Shown piece after piece: positions 30,477 through 42,500 of a DNA stretch of 64,000 nucleotides (its first letter is position 1; every line of letters begins with the position of its first letter). The stretch is from Cepaea nemoralis (Eukaryota; Mollusca; Gastropoda; Stylommatophora; Helicidae): positions 480,001 to 544,000 of the forward strand of contig JACEFZ010022421.1 of assembly GCA_014155875.1 (NCBI GenBank). The letters are read 5' to 3'. The notes below the pieces were generated by a model. The model searched no databases and was not told where the DNA came from. It was given only the letters and a program-made list of their open reading frames with translations. Position numbers and translations under genes: made by a program.

Positions 30477-30790
30477 TTTTAACCTACTGCCAACTTAGCT
30501 TCCACAAATACCACTTTATCCAAATATATAATGCCCTACATTCTGATCTTCATTCTGACCTCCACTAAAGTTTCAAGAACTGGATCATATCCCTCGTTCA
30601 ACCGACTGCTGACCTAGTTTCTTCAAATATCAACTTTGTCTGTTTGAAATTGTCTGAAAAATATGTTGCAACCTGCTTTAATTTTCTGAACCTGGAACGC
30701 ACTATTTTTAAACCACCTCCTGGCCTAGTTTCATCGAACACCAGTTTCACAATCCACGACTTTTATAGTCAATTTGCCATGGCTATTTTT
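30477..30790. repeat. decayed tandem repeat, about 117-bp period, 3 units
   Basis: Related blocks of the form ACC.ACTGC..ACTTAGCTTC followed by CA.AA.ACCA.TTT start at about 30482, 30601 and 30715. Divergence is high. No coding sequence is seen. Confidence 0.65.
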
Positions 30791-31470
30791 TCTTCGCTAC
30801 ACAGCTAGTTATAATTTCCCTACACGCGCATGCATCAACACGATCAACAAGTAAAGACATGTAAAGTATCCTTTCAATCAATCAATCATTTTGAAAACAA
30901 AAATTCCAAATTCGGTCTCGTTCAACCTGCTTCCTTGGCGTTGGTTAGAATTAAGATTCGTAGTTGTGTGGACTGTTAGCCCTAATTCTAACTGGTTTTA
31001 TTGGTTCCGCTTTGGTTGTCGGATAAGTTTGGTGTTTGTGCTGCCTGGTAATTTCCTTTTTGTCTTATGTTGGTTCTGATAAAGACCGGTCCTTAGTCGG
31101 CCCTATAAGGTTCCGCAGTCACTTATTTGTTTGTTTCTTTCCCTATTAGCCCAACTAAGTGCTTGTTGTTTCTTGTGTTGTCCTCATCGGTGCTGGTCCC
31201 GGTCATGTTCAGTCCTCATAAGGGCTTGATGTAGGCAAAGGCAGAGAGTTCAAATGCAGTCTCAAGTTTTGCCCTCCCGGTCAGCCGCCTGTACTCCCCT
31301 ACGTTCGCTTTCATCATCGGTGTATGGGTTGGTGCAACAATAAGACGACACGTTCTCACTGCAATTCAGGAGCCCTCCAGGAAGAGCCAACCCACCATCC
31401 TACCACTCACCCCACCACACTCAACTATCCCTCCCAGGACAACCAGGACATCTATCTCCGGCGAAATAGA
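30791..31470. other. no feature recognised
   Basis: No coding domain, RNA or named repeat seen on either strand. Confidence 0.5.
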
Positions 31471-31476
31471 TGGATG

Positions 31477-31503
31477 CCCCCCCCCCCCCCACCCCCTCCC
31501 CCA
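31477..31503. repeat. poly-C tract
   Basis: A C-run with a single A interruption, followed by a poly-A stretch. Confidence 0.95.
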
Positions 31504-31606
31504 CTCAAAAAAAAAAAGTAAAAAAGAAAAAGAAAAGTGAATTTGGTGACACAGAACAGTGACGAAAAGGTACGAACAGACGCTAAACAGGTTTTGTTTT
31601 TAATTT

Positions 31607-31609
<3 letters not shown>

Positions 31610-31681
<72 letters not shown>
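31610..31681. repeat. (AT)n microsatellite
   Basis: A pure AT run of about 72 bp. Confidence 0.98.
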
Positions 31682-31682
<1 letters not shown>

Positions 31683-31909
31683 CATCTATAGAGAGAAAAA
31701 GAAGAATTATATTATATAATTACAGAAAAGAAGATAAAAAAGTTATATGTCCATCCCTGTTCAGCATATCTTCTGACCAGCCGCTGTATTTATGGGTTGC
31801 TGTTTGTGTGCAAGGCATTCCTTCATTGTCATTAAGTCTTAGTTTTGAAAGTATCCTTCTCTCCGCCTTCAGACTTATAGTTATATGGTGCAAACCCAAT
31901 TTACAAAAA

Positions 31910-32083
31910 AAAAAAAAATCGACATTCGATGTCTGCCATCTTTATTTTACATAAAATTTCCTGACACACATTTAAGGCCGGATCCACCTGGAGTCAATTA
32001 AAGATAAACATCCGACTTGATGGGGATGCGAACACATGACCACCAGGCCTGTAGGCAAGCGTGCTAGCTACTGCTAGTGGGTT
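31910..32083 (-). repeat. tRNA-derived SINE
   Basis: On the minus strand the head reads AGCTAGCACGCTTGCCTACA (A-box region) and TGGTCATGTGTTCGCATCCC (B-box region). The body extends toward a short A/T-rich end near 31910. The head is related to those at 59601 (minus) and 10186 (plus). Confidence 0.72.
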
Positions 32084-32089
32084 CAACAA

Positions 32090-33240
32090 ACGACAGTCCT
32101 AATGTAGATACGGCGTCATATTGCCTTGTACTGCGTCAACTTCGCGATGCATTTACACTGGGCAAATAGTGCAAAAGTTCATGTGTAGAAATAATTAGGT
32201 AAACGCATAATTGTACAACATTTCCTTCGTAGTCAGCGAATATGAAGGTAAAGAGATCTAACTTTTTGTTACAACTTTCTTGTCTGCTTTCTACTTGTTC
32301 TGTTCGCGAGGCGGCTATTAAAGCCACGTTTTACCTTAGTAAGCTTTTTAATCCTGGTGTTTGTTGTAGTTTGTACCTGGATTGTTATATAGGATATTCT
32401 TATGTTCATTCCGTTTGCTGTCAAACCATAAATATTTTATGTGTATAACGCAAGTGTTAATATCTTTGTAAACCACACACGTCAAACGATATAGATTTTT
32501 AAGTTACTGTATCAACAACAACTTGATGAATACATTCACGAGTATTGATTAACACTTATAGAAGGTAAAGCAAAGAAGTAGTTATTAGAATAAACAATAA
32601 GCAATGCCAGATTGGAAGCTATGGGCCCTGTCTATTGTCTACAATAAGTAAGGCAACAGAAACGAGAAGTGGGAATGGTTTGGTTTACAAAAACACGATC
32701 ACAAATGACAACATGAAAGTTTCAGCTGGAGCCTTCGTCAGCATACAAGCAACGGACAAAAACTGATACAGCTACACAAAATTATACACAAATGTTACTT
32801 AATGGATGTACATACATTGTCACAATATGCTCATGAAAGAAACACCACGAAAGCGTACTAGACAATTAGAGAGTCACGCATAATATCTTCTTGTGTAGGG
32901 GTGGGCAACCTTGTTCGTAGTGCCGTGCATAAGTAATGGTGTAAAGTCACTCAGGGTGCCAACCTGATTCCACCATGTGTTTATATACAACAACCATCGA
33001 AACAAATCAATTTGATCTTGTATTAACATGTTTCCACTTTATTAAATAACTCTTCTCTTCCTTGTAGATTATTCAATACTTTATTATAAATAGGAACACC
33101 CTGAAATATTTTTTTTTTTTTTTTTTTAAATTTAAAATTGTCTTACGTATATTTTGTAAGACAGAAAATCCAATATTTTGAAGTACAAAACAAATAAACA
33201 TATCAAACATACAAGATACGTTATTAAAAATTTAACATGA
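32090..33240. other. no gene recognised
   Basis: Nothing coding. On the minus strand at 32712-32742 a motif CTGACGAAGGCTCCAGCTGAAAC resembles the one in the Penelope-like 3' region near 46250 (see findings). Confidence 0.45.
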
Positions 33241-33244
33241 GTAA

Positions 33245-33830
33245 TCATTTATTATTATTGTTGATCTGAGTCATATGGAACTCCCGTCCTTGCTTCTCGT
33301 TTGTTAATTTTTCAATATCCTGTCTGCAGTTTGTCACTTTCAGCGTCACACTGGCTTCAGTATGTACAAATGGCGACTTATCTTTGGATCTATAATATGT
33401 GCCCTGTAAAATCGCGTAGACGTTCATGTCTCCACACACATCTTGGTTCTTGGTGTGTTGATCAACTCTGCTGTTGATATTCCTCCATGTCACCGGCTCA
33501 GTCCATCCATCCAGCATTATTTCTTTCGGTTTAACTCAGCCTCTTTTCCCACTGATCTTTCTAGTCGTCATGGTGATGTCTTGTTTCTTTTTTTTTATTT
33601 TTTGGATTTTACTTGTTCTCAATACATGACAAACTAATGATGTTTGTCTTTTTCTTACAGTTGTATCTGACGTTCTACTTTCACTGGCCTATTTCAGGAA
33701 ATCGTTGTTAGTTAGTCTGGCAGTCCAAGGTAATCGTTACATTAGTCTCAGGAACCACATCTCCGTTGCTTCAATGTTCTTCCTAATGTATTCATTCACT
33801 AAGATTCACTGACATAAATCAAAACACGCT
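33245..33830 (-). pseudogene. RTE-like LINE C-terminal remnant
   Basis: The minus strand reads ATEMWFLR (near 33765), LTNNDFLK (near 33705), and after several frame changes MLDGWTEPVTWRNINSR (33517-33467) to a stop at 33245 preceded by an (AAT)n-like tail. The same order occurs at 53830-54172 and 57515-57660. Only the last 90 codons stay in one frame. Confidence 0.7.
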
Positions 33831-33839
33831 CTATATATC

Positions 33840-34955
33840 ATTTCAGTACTCAATTTCTTTCATTCAGGGATAAAACAACGTGTCCAAAAGTCTTTGTAAC
33901 AAGCGTGTATCAAGTTTTGCCATCTTGAGTCATTTTAGTGACACAGTTTTATCAACGTTTGGTCTACTCTACAGTCAACAAGCTGTAATGACACGAGTAA
34001 GCGACACCTGAAATAGTTAAACAGTTGGTGGTGGGAGTGATCCGAAAATAGGGAGGATAGGATGAAAACAGAACTTCGTCAAGAACCGTTACTATCGCTC
34101 CATGCTCATTCAATTAGTTTACAACAGATCTCACATTCTTACAATAAATATCTGACAACTCTAGGTTTCAACGGATGTAAAAGCACTTTAAAAAACATTA
34201 CGTTTCAATATAATTATAGACGCAGTTTTTATGAGTCTTATACTGTTAATAATTCACTCAGCGTGCCACTGAAAATTGTTTTACGTGCCACGCTTGTTCC
34301 GCATGCTGTAGGATGTCGACGCCTGGTATAGTGTGCCGTCTTATGTTCACATCTTTCGATTGGCCTATATGAATGCCGACTGCTACCTGTAGATTATCAA
34401 GCTATGTCAATGGCCTCAAGGGCCTGATATCACCATTTTTATTATCTTATAAAGTATTTCATTAGTTTGGCTGGTTGTGAAACCTCTTGTTCGTTATCCA
34501 GCCGAGAAAAGACGCATAACAGTTGTTGATATCTGAAGAAGAAAATTAAGTCGGCACAGTTTTTTTTTTTCCACAGCAATATTTTTTGGGAAGATTTTGA
34601 TGATATCAAACTCATTCAAATTCTCTATTAAGATGATACTGTGTCCAGACAATTTAAACACAACAAAACGTAGAGCCCCTTTGCACTTGTAAATCGTCTT
34701 GACTATGCGCATGATCTCTGCCTATGAAAGGTACTTATAACTTAATATTTATAGTAGATATAGACATATTTCCACCCTTTGACATTTACGCTAATTATAT
34801 ACAGTTGATGCACTGAACAGAATCCTGCCTAGTGTAATGTTTAGGTCGACTACAGATTGTGTGTGAAGTGTTATGCCCTCATATATACCTAGCATGTTGC
34901 ATATCCTTTCTGGCCATTGCGATCAATACTTGATTGATTTTTTAGGAATGTTATG
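33840..34955. other. no feature recognised
   Basis: AT-rich; short chance ORFs only. Confidence 0.5.
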
Positions 34956-34960
34956 TTTTG

Positions 34961-35113
34961 TAGTTTGCCATTGCCTGTCTCCGTGGCTAGGGGCTTGCGG
35001 ATGCTTATCTGCGTTCGAAACACAGCTGCGAACGATTTGGCAGCAGATCGTTTCGCGCTGGGTTTTAACGTGTTGGTATTGGAGCCGGTCGTACAGAAAG
35101 CAATGGCAAACTA
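34961..35113. repeat. inverted repeat built from a dispersed motif
   Basis: TAGTTTGCCATTGC (34961-34974) and its exact complement GCAATGGCAAACTA (35100-35113) face each other over about 125 bp. The same word occurs at the 5' side of the RTE element (57263-57283) and at 25621-25639. Confidence 0.75.
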
Positions 35114-35399
35114 CTGAAAGTAAACTTGCCGAGACATCAAAAACAGCAGTAAAATGTTGGTGTTGACAGTGACGTCCAGTAAAATAGGCTATGCTTTCTG
35201 ATCTAGAAATAAACGTTAACGTCCAACTGACGGGTGTGTGGAATGAACCCAGTACAAAGCCGTCAACGCACAGGAAGTTTAAATGCGAGCGCGGTAAACC
35301 CATCTGCCACAGTGATCTTTTAATATATTGTATACCCCAGTATTTTGATATTAGGCAATTTATTCCCTTCCTCAAAGCCGTCTTTCTTTCTCAGACAAT

Positions 35400-35531
35400 A
35401 TTAAACAGCATGTGATATCCAGTGTGATGTGGCATAATTCTTGTGGAGGAAAAATAACCCTACCACAGCTGGGAATTGAACATGCAACACTGTCAGAGCA
35501 GGGAAGTACGTAACCACTATACCACCACGCA
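35400..35531 (-). repeat. tRNA-derived SINE
   Basis: The minus strand opens GCGTGGTGGTATAGTGGTTA (A-box region, 35530-35511) and has a B-box-like GTTCAATTCCC at 35471-35481. The tRNA-like unit is followed by unrelated body sequence toward 35400. It is a different head from the other SINEs. Confidence 0.7.
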
Positions 35532-35828
35532 TAAACTAAAGGTACAAGTAATTCCAAGGAGCGTGGAACTGTGTAGTATATAATGTGAAGACTTCACATA
35601 AGAACATATAAGGGGATCCCAGAATCGTATTTGTGGGGAATTAAATAGAATTATTATTTGAACTATCCAATTTTACTGATTAAACTATCCCATGCTAGGA
35701 ATTTAAATATATAATATCAGTAACTGAGCTATCTAATACAAATGATATGGAATAGAGAGAAAAAGCAGCGGCTGCAGCAGGATATAACAATATGAAATGG
35801 AAACAACATTTCCCAGGTCTCGCGGGAA

Positions 35829-36392
35829 ATGTCCCTCGCCAAGCATACGCGACCTCCGAACAATGAACCCAAGCTTATCCTCACCTTCCACCCACATGCC
35901 TATGCCATCAAGCACATTTTCCTGAGACACTGGTCCATTTTGGAATCCGATCCTACCACTCGTGAGGTATTCTCCAATGGCCCCAGGGTAATTTTCCGCC
36001 GTAACCAGAGCCTCAGTGACCACCTTGTGCATAGTCGCCTCCCCACGGTTACTTCATCCGTGGGCACATTCGAATGCCATCGTAGGAACTGTCTGACATG
36101 CCCATACGTTGTTCAGACACCAGAGATTGCATTTCCCCGAGGTACCTTCACCTTGAAAGATTCTTTCACTTGCACATCCCGCAATCTGATTTATGTTATC
36201 ATCTGCAAACGATGTGACATGAAATACATTGGCCAAACGGGCAGACGTCTTGCGGATCGTTTCAGGGAACACCTCAGGGACATCAATCAGGGCGCTGACA
36301 AACCTGTCCCCAACCATTTCAATTCCTCCAACCATAATGGAGCCGACGATGCATGTGTCACCGCATTAAATCCCTGCTTCTCCAATAGCTGA
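35829..36392 (+). pseudogene. Penelope-like element: GIY-YIG endonuclease region
   Basis: A 187-codon frame. Residues about 15-70 match the linker that follows reverse transcriptase in Penelope-like elements (LILTFHP, LRHWSILESDP, FRRNQSLSDHLV). A cysteine pair motif follows (CHRRNCLTC, near 83-91), then the GIY-YIG nuclease core: LIYVIICKRCDMKYIGQT and RLADRFREHL. The arginine and downstream KPVPNHFN/H elements are present. The protein frame stops at 36392, but the remainder of the C-terminus (LINNLG) reads on in another frame to 36436. There it is cut by the LTR element and resumes at 45923. It is 5'-truncated: no reverse transcriptase is visible upstream. Confidence 0.87.
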
Positions 36393-36431
36393 GTCAGACT
36401 TAAAATTGAATGCCAACTAATCAACAATCTG

Positions 36432-36436
36432 GGATG
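36432..36436. other. target site duplication (left), GGATG
   Basis: GGATG before the 5' LTR is repeated at 45923-45927. Confidence 0.93.
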
Positions 36437-37028
36437 TGTCAAAGACTCGACCGCATCCCCTCCGCCAGGAAGAGCAGTCAATCTTGAAGAGGCCAGGAGG
36501 TGATACGGTGCCCGAGGTAAGGGCAGGGGAGATGAGGTAATGGGAGATGGTTATCCATTCCCTCATGAGACACGCAGGCGTTGTTCAGAGAGTTAGCACT
36601 CTAATCACGATAGCATCACGCCTCGTGGTAGCCACGGAGAAGTTGAGTATCCACTCAACATACCACGTCTGCGATCAGCGTGCCATGTGAGGCAACACGC
36701 ACCAAGGTCAAGGTCGATCCGCGTGGTGTGTGACCACGGAAGGAGAAAACGTCAGACAGGGGACTGACTTTGTAGTGTTCACATCGTATAGAATAGATAT
36801 GTGTTTTCATATAGCCTAGTAGATAGAGATTAGCTATAGGGTTTAGGAAAACTAGTGATAGAGAATATTGTGACTTTATGTTGTGTGTTTACTAGCGACT
36901 GTTACCTGCGTGTAGCGAGCCAACGGCAATAAAATGTACCCGTTATTTTCCTCGCACACGACTTGCAAGTTTTCTTGTATTGGTGTGGGAGAAGTATCCG
37001 ATGATGCCTGTCAGATGAGTTGTTGACA
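36437..37028 (+). repeat. 5' LTR of element 2
   Basis: Starts TGTCAAAGACTC and ends GAGTTGTTGACA, with 6-bp inverted ends TGTCAA/TTGACA. An AATAAAA lies near its 3' end (about 36931) as a possible polyadenylation signal. Confidence 0.96.
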
Positions 37029-37042
37029 GGCAAGGATAATTG

Positions 37043-37057
37043 TGGTGTCAGAAGTGG
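37043..37057 (+). other. candidate primer binding site of element 2
   Basis: TGGTGTCAGAAGTGG begins with the expected TGG, 14 bases after the LTR. The tRNA is not assigned. Confidence 0.55.
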
Positions 37058-38238
37058 TGCTTGGACGAAAGAGCCAAGCAAATCCACTCAGCCACGGCTC
37101 TAGACTAGGATCTAATTTTTGTCAGTGACGGTAATCTGTGCAGACGAGAGCAATTTGCGAGCTAGAAATGTGCCTATCGTGACGAAATAGATTGTTTAAT
37201 TGTGCTTATGAAATGTTTATTTAGTGAAATCATGTATTCTTCAAAGCTGTAAGTAGTAATATTCTTATTTTCTTATATTTATTTATGTATTTACCAATTT
37301 ATTTATGAATAAGCACCAAACATGATTCATGGCGGAGCGATACACAGCCAGCCGGCAATATCGATTTTTGAAAACTAAAAATAGCGCTGCGCCTCTGACG
37401 TAGAATGATTGACAAACAGTTGTCCTAGGTCATTTGCATACAGCAATCGAGTGTTTACAAAATCGCCAAGCGGCGTCTCGCCTGAATCTGTGCTTTATAT
37501 TATTTATTATTTGTTTATTTGAGTTATTAAATGAATATATTTATTTATTTAAACATTATTATGGTATTTTTATTTATTTAAAAGCAGTTATTGATATTTT
37601 TGGTCCTACTTTCTCTTTGTTTACCGTCACGATGGAACTATTTTCGGCCACGCAGATGAGACTTGGCTGCACAACACTTACAGAAATTAACTAGGTTAGT
37701 AACGAAAGGCAATTACTGATAGAACGAAGACAGGACATTGACATTAAATTTAATTAACACATATTCTAGTTGTTCGTGAGTCTGTCATTGTCAAAGTCAT
37801 TGTCCTTAGTTGTCGGGAAAATCATATCGTGCAGTAAGTGTAATTACTGCTGCCCTGCATATCAGAGGGCAAACAACAGCTGAAAACGTATGCCATTGTG
37901 CCAAATAAAGGGTCCTCATTACGAAACGTGCCTCCATCCCAAAGTACCTAACAAGGTGACCTGTGTCAACGGAGTTCCGTTCCCTGATTCTCGGGAACAT
38001 TAAGTTGAGTATACCTATATTTTTGGCATGCAATGTGATTAATAGTGCATCTCTTTTTCAGCTTGTGATACACTAGCATATTTTTGTGCTCTGATTTTCC
38101 AACATAGAAATTTTGTTCAGCATAGAAACTGAAAATACAATTCATAGTCCTCAACGAGGAATAATATATAGAACATCATAGATAAATATTTGAATAAACA
38201 AATCAGTGTAAGTCAACGCTAGCTAATTACCTAAGAAC
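37058..38238 (+). other. leader of element 2, non-coding
   Basis: About 1.2 kb between primer site and the first gag ATG, AT-rich with no convincing ORF. Confidence 0.6.
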
Positions 38239-39116
38239 ATGGCAACTTTAGAGGACTGTATAAAAGCTGGTAAGCAATTACAATACACAGGTAAAGAGCT
38301 AGAAGAATATGCGGATAAGAATTTAAAGAAGCAAAAGATGAACAAATACGAAAGAAAATGCCTGAGAGAGACAAAAACGCGCACGAGAAAGACAACATCA
38401 AAAGGAGGATGGCACAACTAGCTGAGATAACAAAACAGAAAAGCTAGAAGATGGACAGCAGCTAACAACACAGTTAGAACATGATAAGGAGATTAAGCTA
38501 ACAACAGTTAGAACAGGATAAGGAAAATACAGAGAACTAGAATTAAAGCAAAAGGCATTAGATCAGAGAAATAATTAAACAAAGAGAATTAGATGCTAAA
38601 GGAAAAACAAATACAAGTAGAATCAGAGACACAGTTGAAGATGAAAGGTATGGATGTAGACTCACTACGCAGAGATCTCTGCCATTAAATTAAAGAAGTC
38701 AACAAGAGGAAAATAAGTTCAACAAATACAAAAATATTATCAAACCATATTGCAAAGAAGATTCCATATCAGCCTGGACAGAGAATGTAGAGTATCAATT
38801 CAAATATCACCAAGTTCCAATAGAGATGTGGGCTATGATTTATATGAAAAATCTGAGTGGTGAGCCCCTTAAAGTGATAGAATCTATACCAACTGAGCTT
38901 AGATCTAACTATCAATACATCCATGATAGGATTATGCAGCACTTTTTACTTGATGCCCCTGGGTATCAGGTTCAGTTCTCAAATTTAAAACCTAAACCTA
39001 GTGAAACTTTTATTGATTATGTTTCAAATGTGCAGAGTGTACTAAACAGGTGGCTTAAAGCAGCTAACATAGGAAAAGACTTTGATAGATTAAAAAACCT
39101 TAATAGCTATGGATAA
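38239..39116 (+). pseudogene. Gag of element 2, N-terminal and capsid parts, broken
   Basis: The likely gag start is the ATG at 38239: MATLEDCIKAGKQLQYTGKE. This frame ends at 38421 after lysine-rich sequence, and the coiled-coil-like region 38430-38720 (E/K/Q-rich, repeated LEQDKE-like words) is scattered over frames. A capsid-like stretch is open at 38826-39116 (MIYMKNLSGEPLKVIESIP to LNSYG). At least two frameshifts separate these parts, so no full Gag can be read. Confidence 0.8.
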
Positions 39117-39154
39117 GGTTATATCCACTATACCATTCTCCTTTTGCTAAATTT

Positions 39155-39514
39155 TTGCAGCAGTCAGACATTGAGAACATCGAGCAGTTTGAGAAAAAAG
39201 GCTCAGCATATTTTTCTTCTAACAGAGATATTTTTAAGACTTCAAATGACTCTGAAATAGTTTCCTTTGTGAAAGACCAACCAAAAAACTATCAGAGTAA
39301 CAGAAAACCTTTTCAGAAATATGACAAGAAAGACAGAAAAGTGTCAAAATGTATTTATTGTCAACTTATGCACGACACTTATTCTATGTGCGACAAATCG
39401 CCGAATTATCCGGCGCATCTTGAAAATGTTATCAAGAAGCAGCAAAATAAAAGATCGGCATACAGGCGTGCAATCAAATGTTTTTTTTTGTTCCAGCTAT
39501 GGCCATTATTCTAA
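39155..39514 (+). pseudogene. Gag of element 2, C-terminal part up to the zinc knuckle
   Basis: A 119-codon frame rich in Lys, Gln and Asn, leading to a first cysteine-rich segment (CIYCQLMHDTYSMC, near 39349-39390). At 39481-39489 a run of nine T residues falls within the CCHC knuckle. In this frame the knuckle is lost (CFFLFQLW) and a stop follows. The overlapping pol frame carries the rest (FFCSSYGHYSNKC). With one T fewer both halves would be in register, so the break is at this homopolymer. Confidence 0.85.
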
Positions 39515-42500
39515 TAAGTGCCTTGGCCGCCAACGTATGAAAGCTAACAATGCTATTTTGATTGACACCTCTTCAGATAGTGGTAGTGAGGATGAGTGTG
39601 AGATTGAAAGTGAGGTTGAGGTTGACTTACCTTTTAAGCAAGCTGAAGATGTGTGTGGTGCAAACGATATGTTAAGCTTTAACAGCTGTGAACGATGTCA
39701 CCAATTCCATGCAGACGGAAAACTAGAATGTGGACATACAGTACCATTCTCATCTGAGAATGTAAATGCAGCATTAGCCTCCAGAGGCAATTTGGTGTTC
39801 CACAATGCAATGGTCAATGATAGACCATGCCAATGTTTGCTGGACAGCGGCAGCACCCTTATTGGTCTTCGGAAAGAACTAGTGAGTCCGGGTGATTACA
39901 CAGGTGACACTGTCAAATGCCGAACCTTTTCGGGTAACATTGAGATTTACCCTTTGGCAAAAGCCCGTATTAATTCTCCTTTTCTTTCGGGTACCTTTAC
40001 TTGTGCAATACTTGACAACCCTTGTACTGATTTAATTTTGGGGTGCTTACCCCAACTGAAACAATGTACTAGTGATGAAATAGTTGCATGGGAGAAATTG
40101 AATGCAGCTAATGCAACAACAAGAGCAGACAGTGTGAAACATCAAGACGCACTACAAGATGAGAGACTACTGTTGCTTTCTCCAACTGGCACAGATGACG
40201 CCAGCAGACAGAAATTTATAGAACAGCAGAAAGCTGACCCTAGTGTGTCTCCATACTTAAAATTATTAAAAGACAAAGCCAAAGTCACCAAAAATGCATC
40301 ATGGTTCTTTAGGCTTAATAATGGCATTTTAACAAGATATTATACTACTGGTAACCATGAGATTCAGCAAACGGTGTTACCTGAACAACATCGTCTAACT
40401 GTGCTAAAGATTGCACATGAGTCACCGTTTGCTGGTCATCTTGCATATGATAAAACCAGGGCCAGAATTCAGGCTCATTTCTATTGGCCAGGTTTTTGCA
40501 ATGATATAAAATTATTTTGTCGTTCTTGTAATGTCTGTCAACAATTAGTACGTAAGGGTAAACATCCTACAGCTGAAGTACAACCTTCTACACTGGCTTC
40601 TAGGCCATTTGAGAGTGTGGCGGTAGATATTGTTGGACCCCTGAACCAGGTGTCCAGCAAAGGAAATCGCTTCATATTGACAATGGTCGACCTATGTTCA
40701 AGGTGGGTTGAGGCAGTAGCTTTGAAATACATCACCTCCAAAGACGTTGCCAATGTATTTCTACACCTGTTCTCACGATTCGGATTCCCACGGACCATTT
40801 TATCCGATCGTGGAACTCAGTTCATATCGGCTGCAACGCAAGCCCTTACAAAAATGTTAGGGATTAAACAACATTTTACTACAGCATACCATCCAGCCAG
40901 CAATGGAATAGTAGAGAAAATTAACGGTGATCTAAAGCATATGCTGGCTAAGGTGACAGCAGAAAACCCAGCTGATTGGGATACACTGTTACCAACAGTG
41001 CTGTTCGCCTATCGGGAGATTCCCCATTCAAGCACGGGTTTCTCACCGTTTGAATTAGTTTACGGGGCTAACCCACGTGGACCCCTAACCATTTACCATC
41101 AGGTAATAACTAATTCTATAGAAATTGCCACCCCAAAAACACCTTATGAAATGGTGACAGAAACACGAGACAAGATCATGAAATCGTGTATTATAGCTAA
41201 GGCAGCTTTGGAGAGGAAGGGTCAAATCTACCGCCAATATGCAAACAAAGGGGCAAGAACAATTGAACTTGAACCAGATCAAGACATACTTTTGCTACTT
41301 CCAGACAAAAGAAATTTACTATTGACCTCATGGCAAGGGCCATTCAAGGTGGTACGTAGAATTTCAGATGTTGACTATGAAATATCGATAAACGGACACT
41401 TAAAGATATTCCATGTCAACATGTTGAAACCTTACTTTTCAAGACAAGAGACAGAAGTAGTGACAGACGAACATAGTGCACCAACACCTAGTGATCAGAC
41501 GACAGACATACACAACGCAACTACACTAGTTAGCGAGACTGGCAGTTCCGACAATGGCAATACACCTAGTGAGTTAACAGAATACGCACTTAGCACCACC
41601 ACCGTACTGAATCAGGTAGACGACGACGGAATGGAACTACCTGTTCCCATTGTAGACAAAACGGCGACAATGGACAGTATACATATAGATCAGGGACTAA
41701 CAGACATTCAACAACGACAATTAGTAACATTAGTTACTGAGTACAAAGACATATTCTCTGACATCCCAGGTAGGACAGACAGAATCGAACACTCCATTCT
41801 TCTTTCGGACTCTAGGCCTATTAAATGCAGGCCGTACTCTATCCCACTCAGCTATAGGGAAAATCTAAATAAGGAAATTCTTAATTTAGAAGCTAGTGGG
41901 ATTATCCAAAAGTCTACATCTGAGTACTCTTTTCCAATCGTCCTAGTTAAGAAGAAAGATTCCACAATTCGTCTGTGCGTGGACTATCGAAAACTCAACA
42001 GCATCACTAAGATCGACGCAGAACCTATTCCTTCCTGCGAAGATCTTATCCTAGACATGTCTACTTCTAAAATCTTTTCAAAACTAGATCTTACTAAGGG
42101 ATATTGGCAGGTCCCTATGCAGGCTCAATCTATGCATCTTACTGCGTTTTCAACACCTTTAGGACTGTACGAGTGGCGATTTCTTCCTTTCGGACTTCGA
42201 AATGCTCCTGCCACTTTCGTACGCTTAACTAGAGATCTATTGCATGGAGTGACGAATACTGTGACCTATATAGATGATATATGTGTCCATACTGAAGACT
42301 GGACAACACACTTACTGAAACTCAGACATGTCTTTGATAGGTTGCGACTCTTCGGTCTCACTGTCAAACCGAGCAAAGTTGAACTAGGCCTAAAAGAAAT
42401 TGAATTTTTGGGTCATGTCATCTCTCAAGGTCAGCTCAAGACTGACAATAGGATTATTACAAAAATTATGAATCTGACCATTCCTACCACGAAAAAACAG

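Noticed and set aside
39321..39480. First 55 residues of the long pol frame as genuine protein
   Set aside because: They are the out-of-frame shadow of the gag C-terminus, which is clearly coding in the other frame up to the T9 run.
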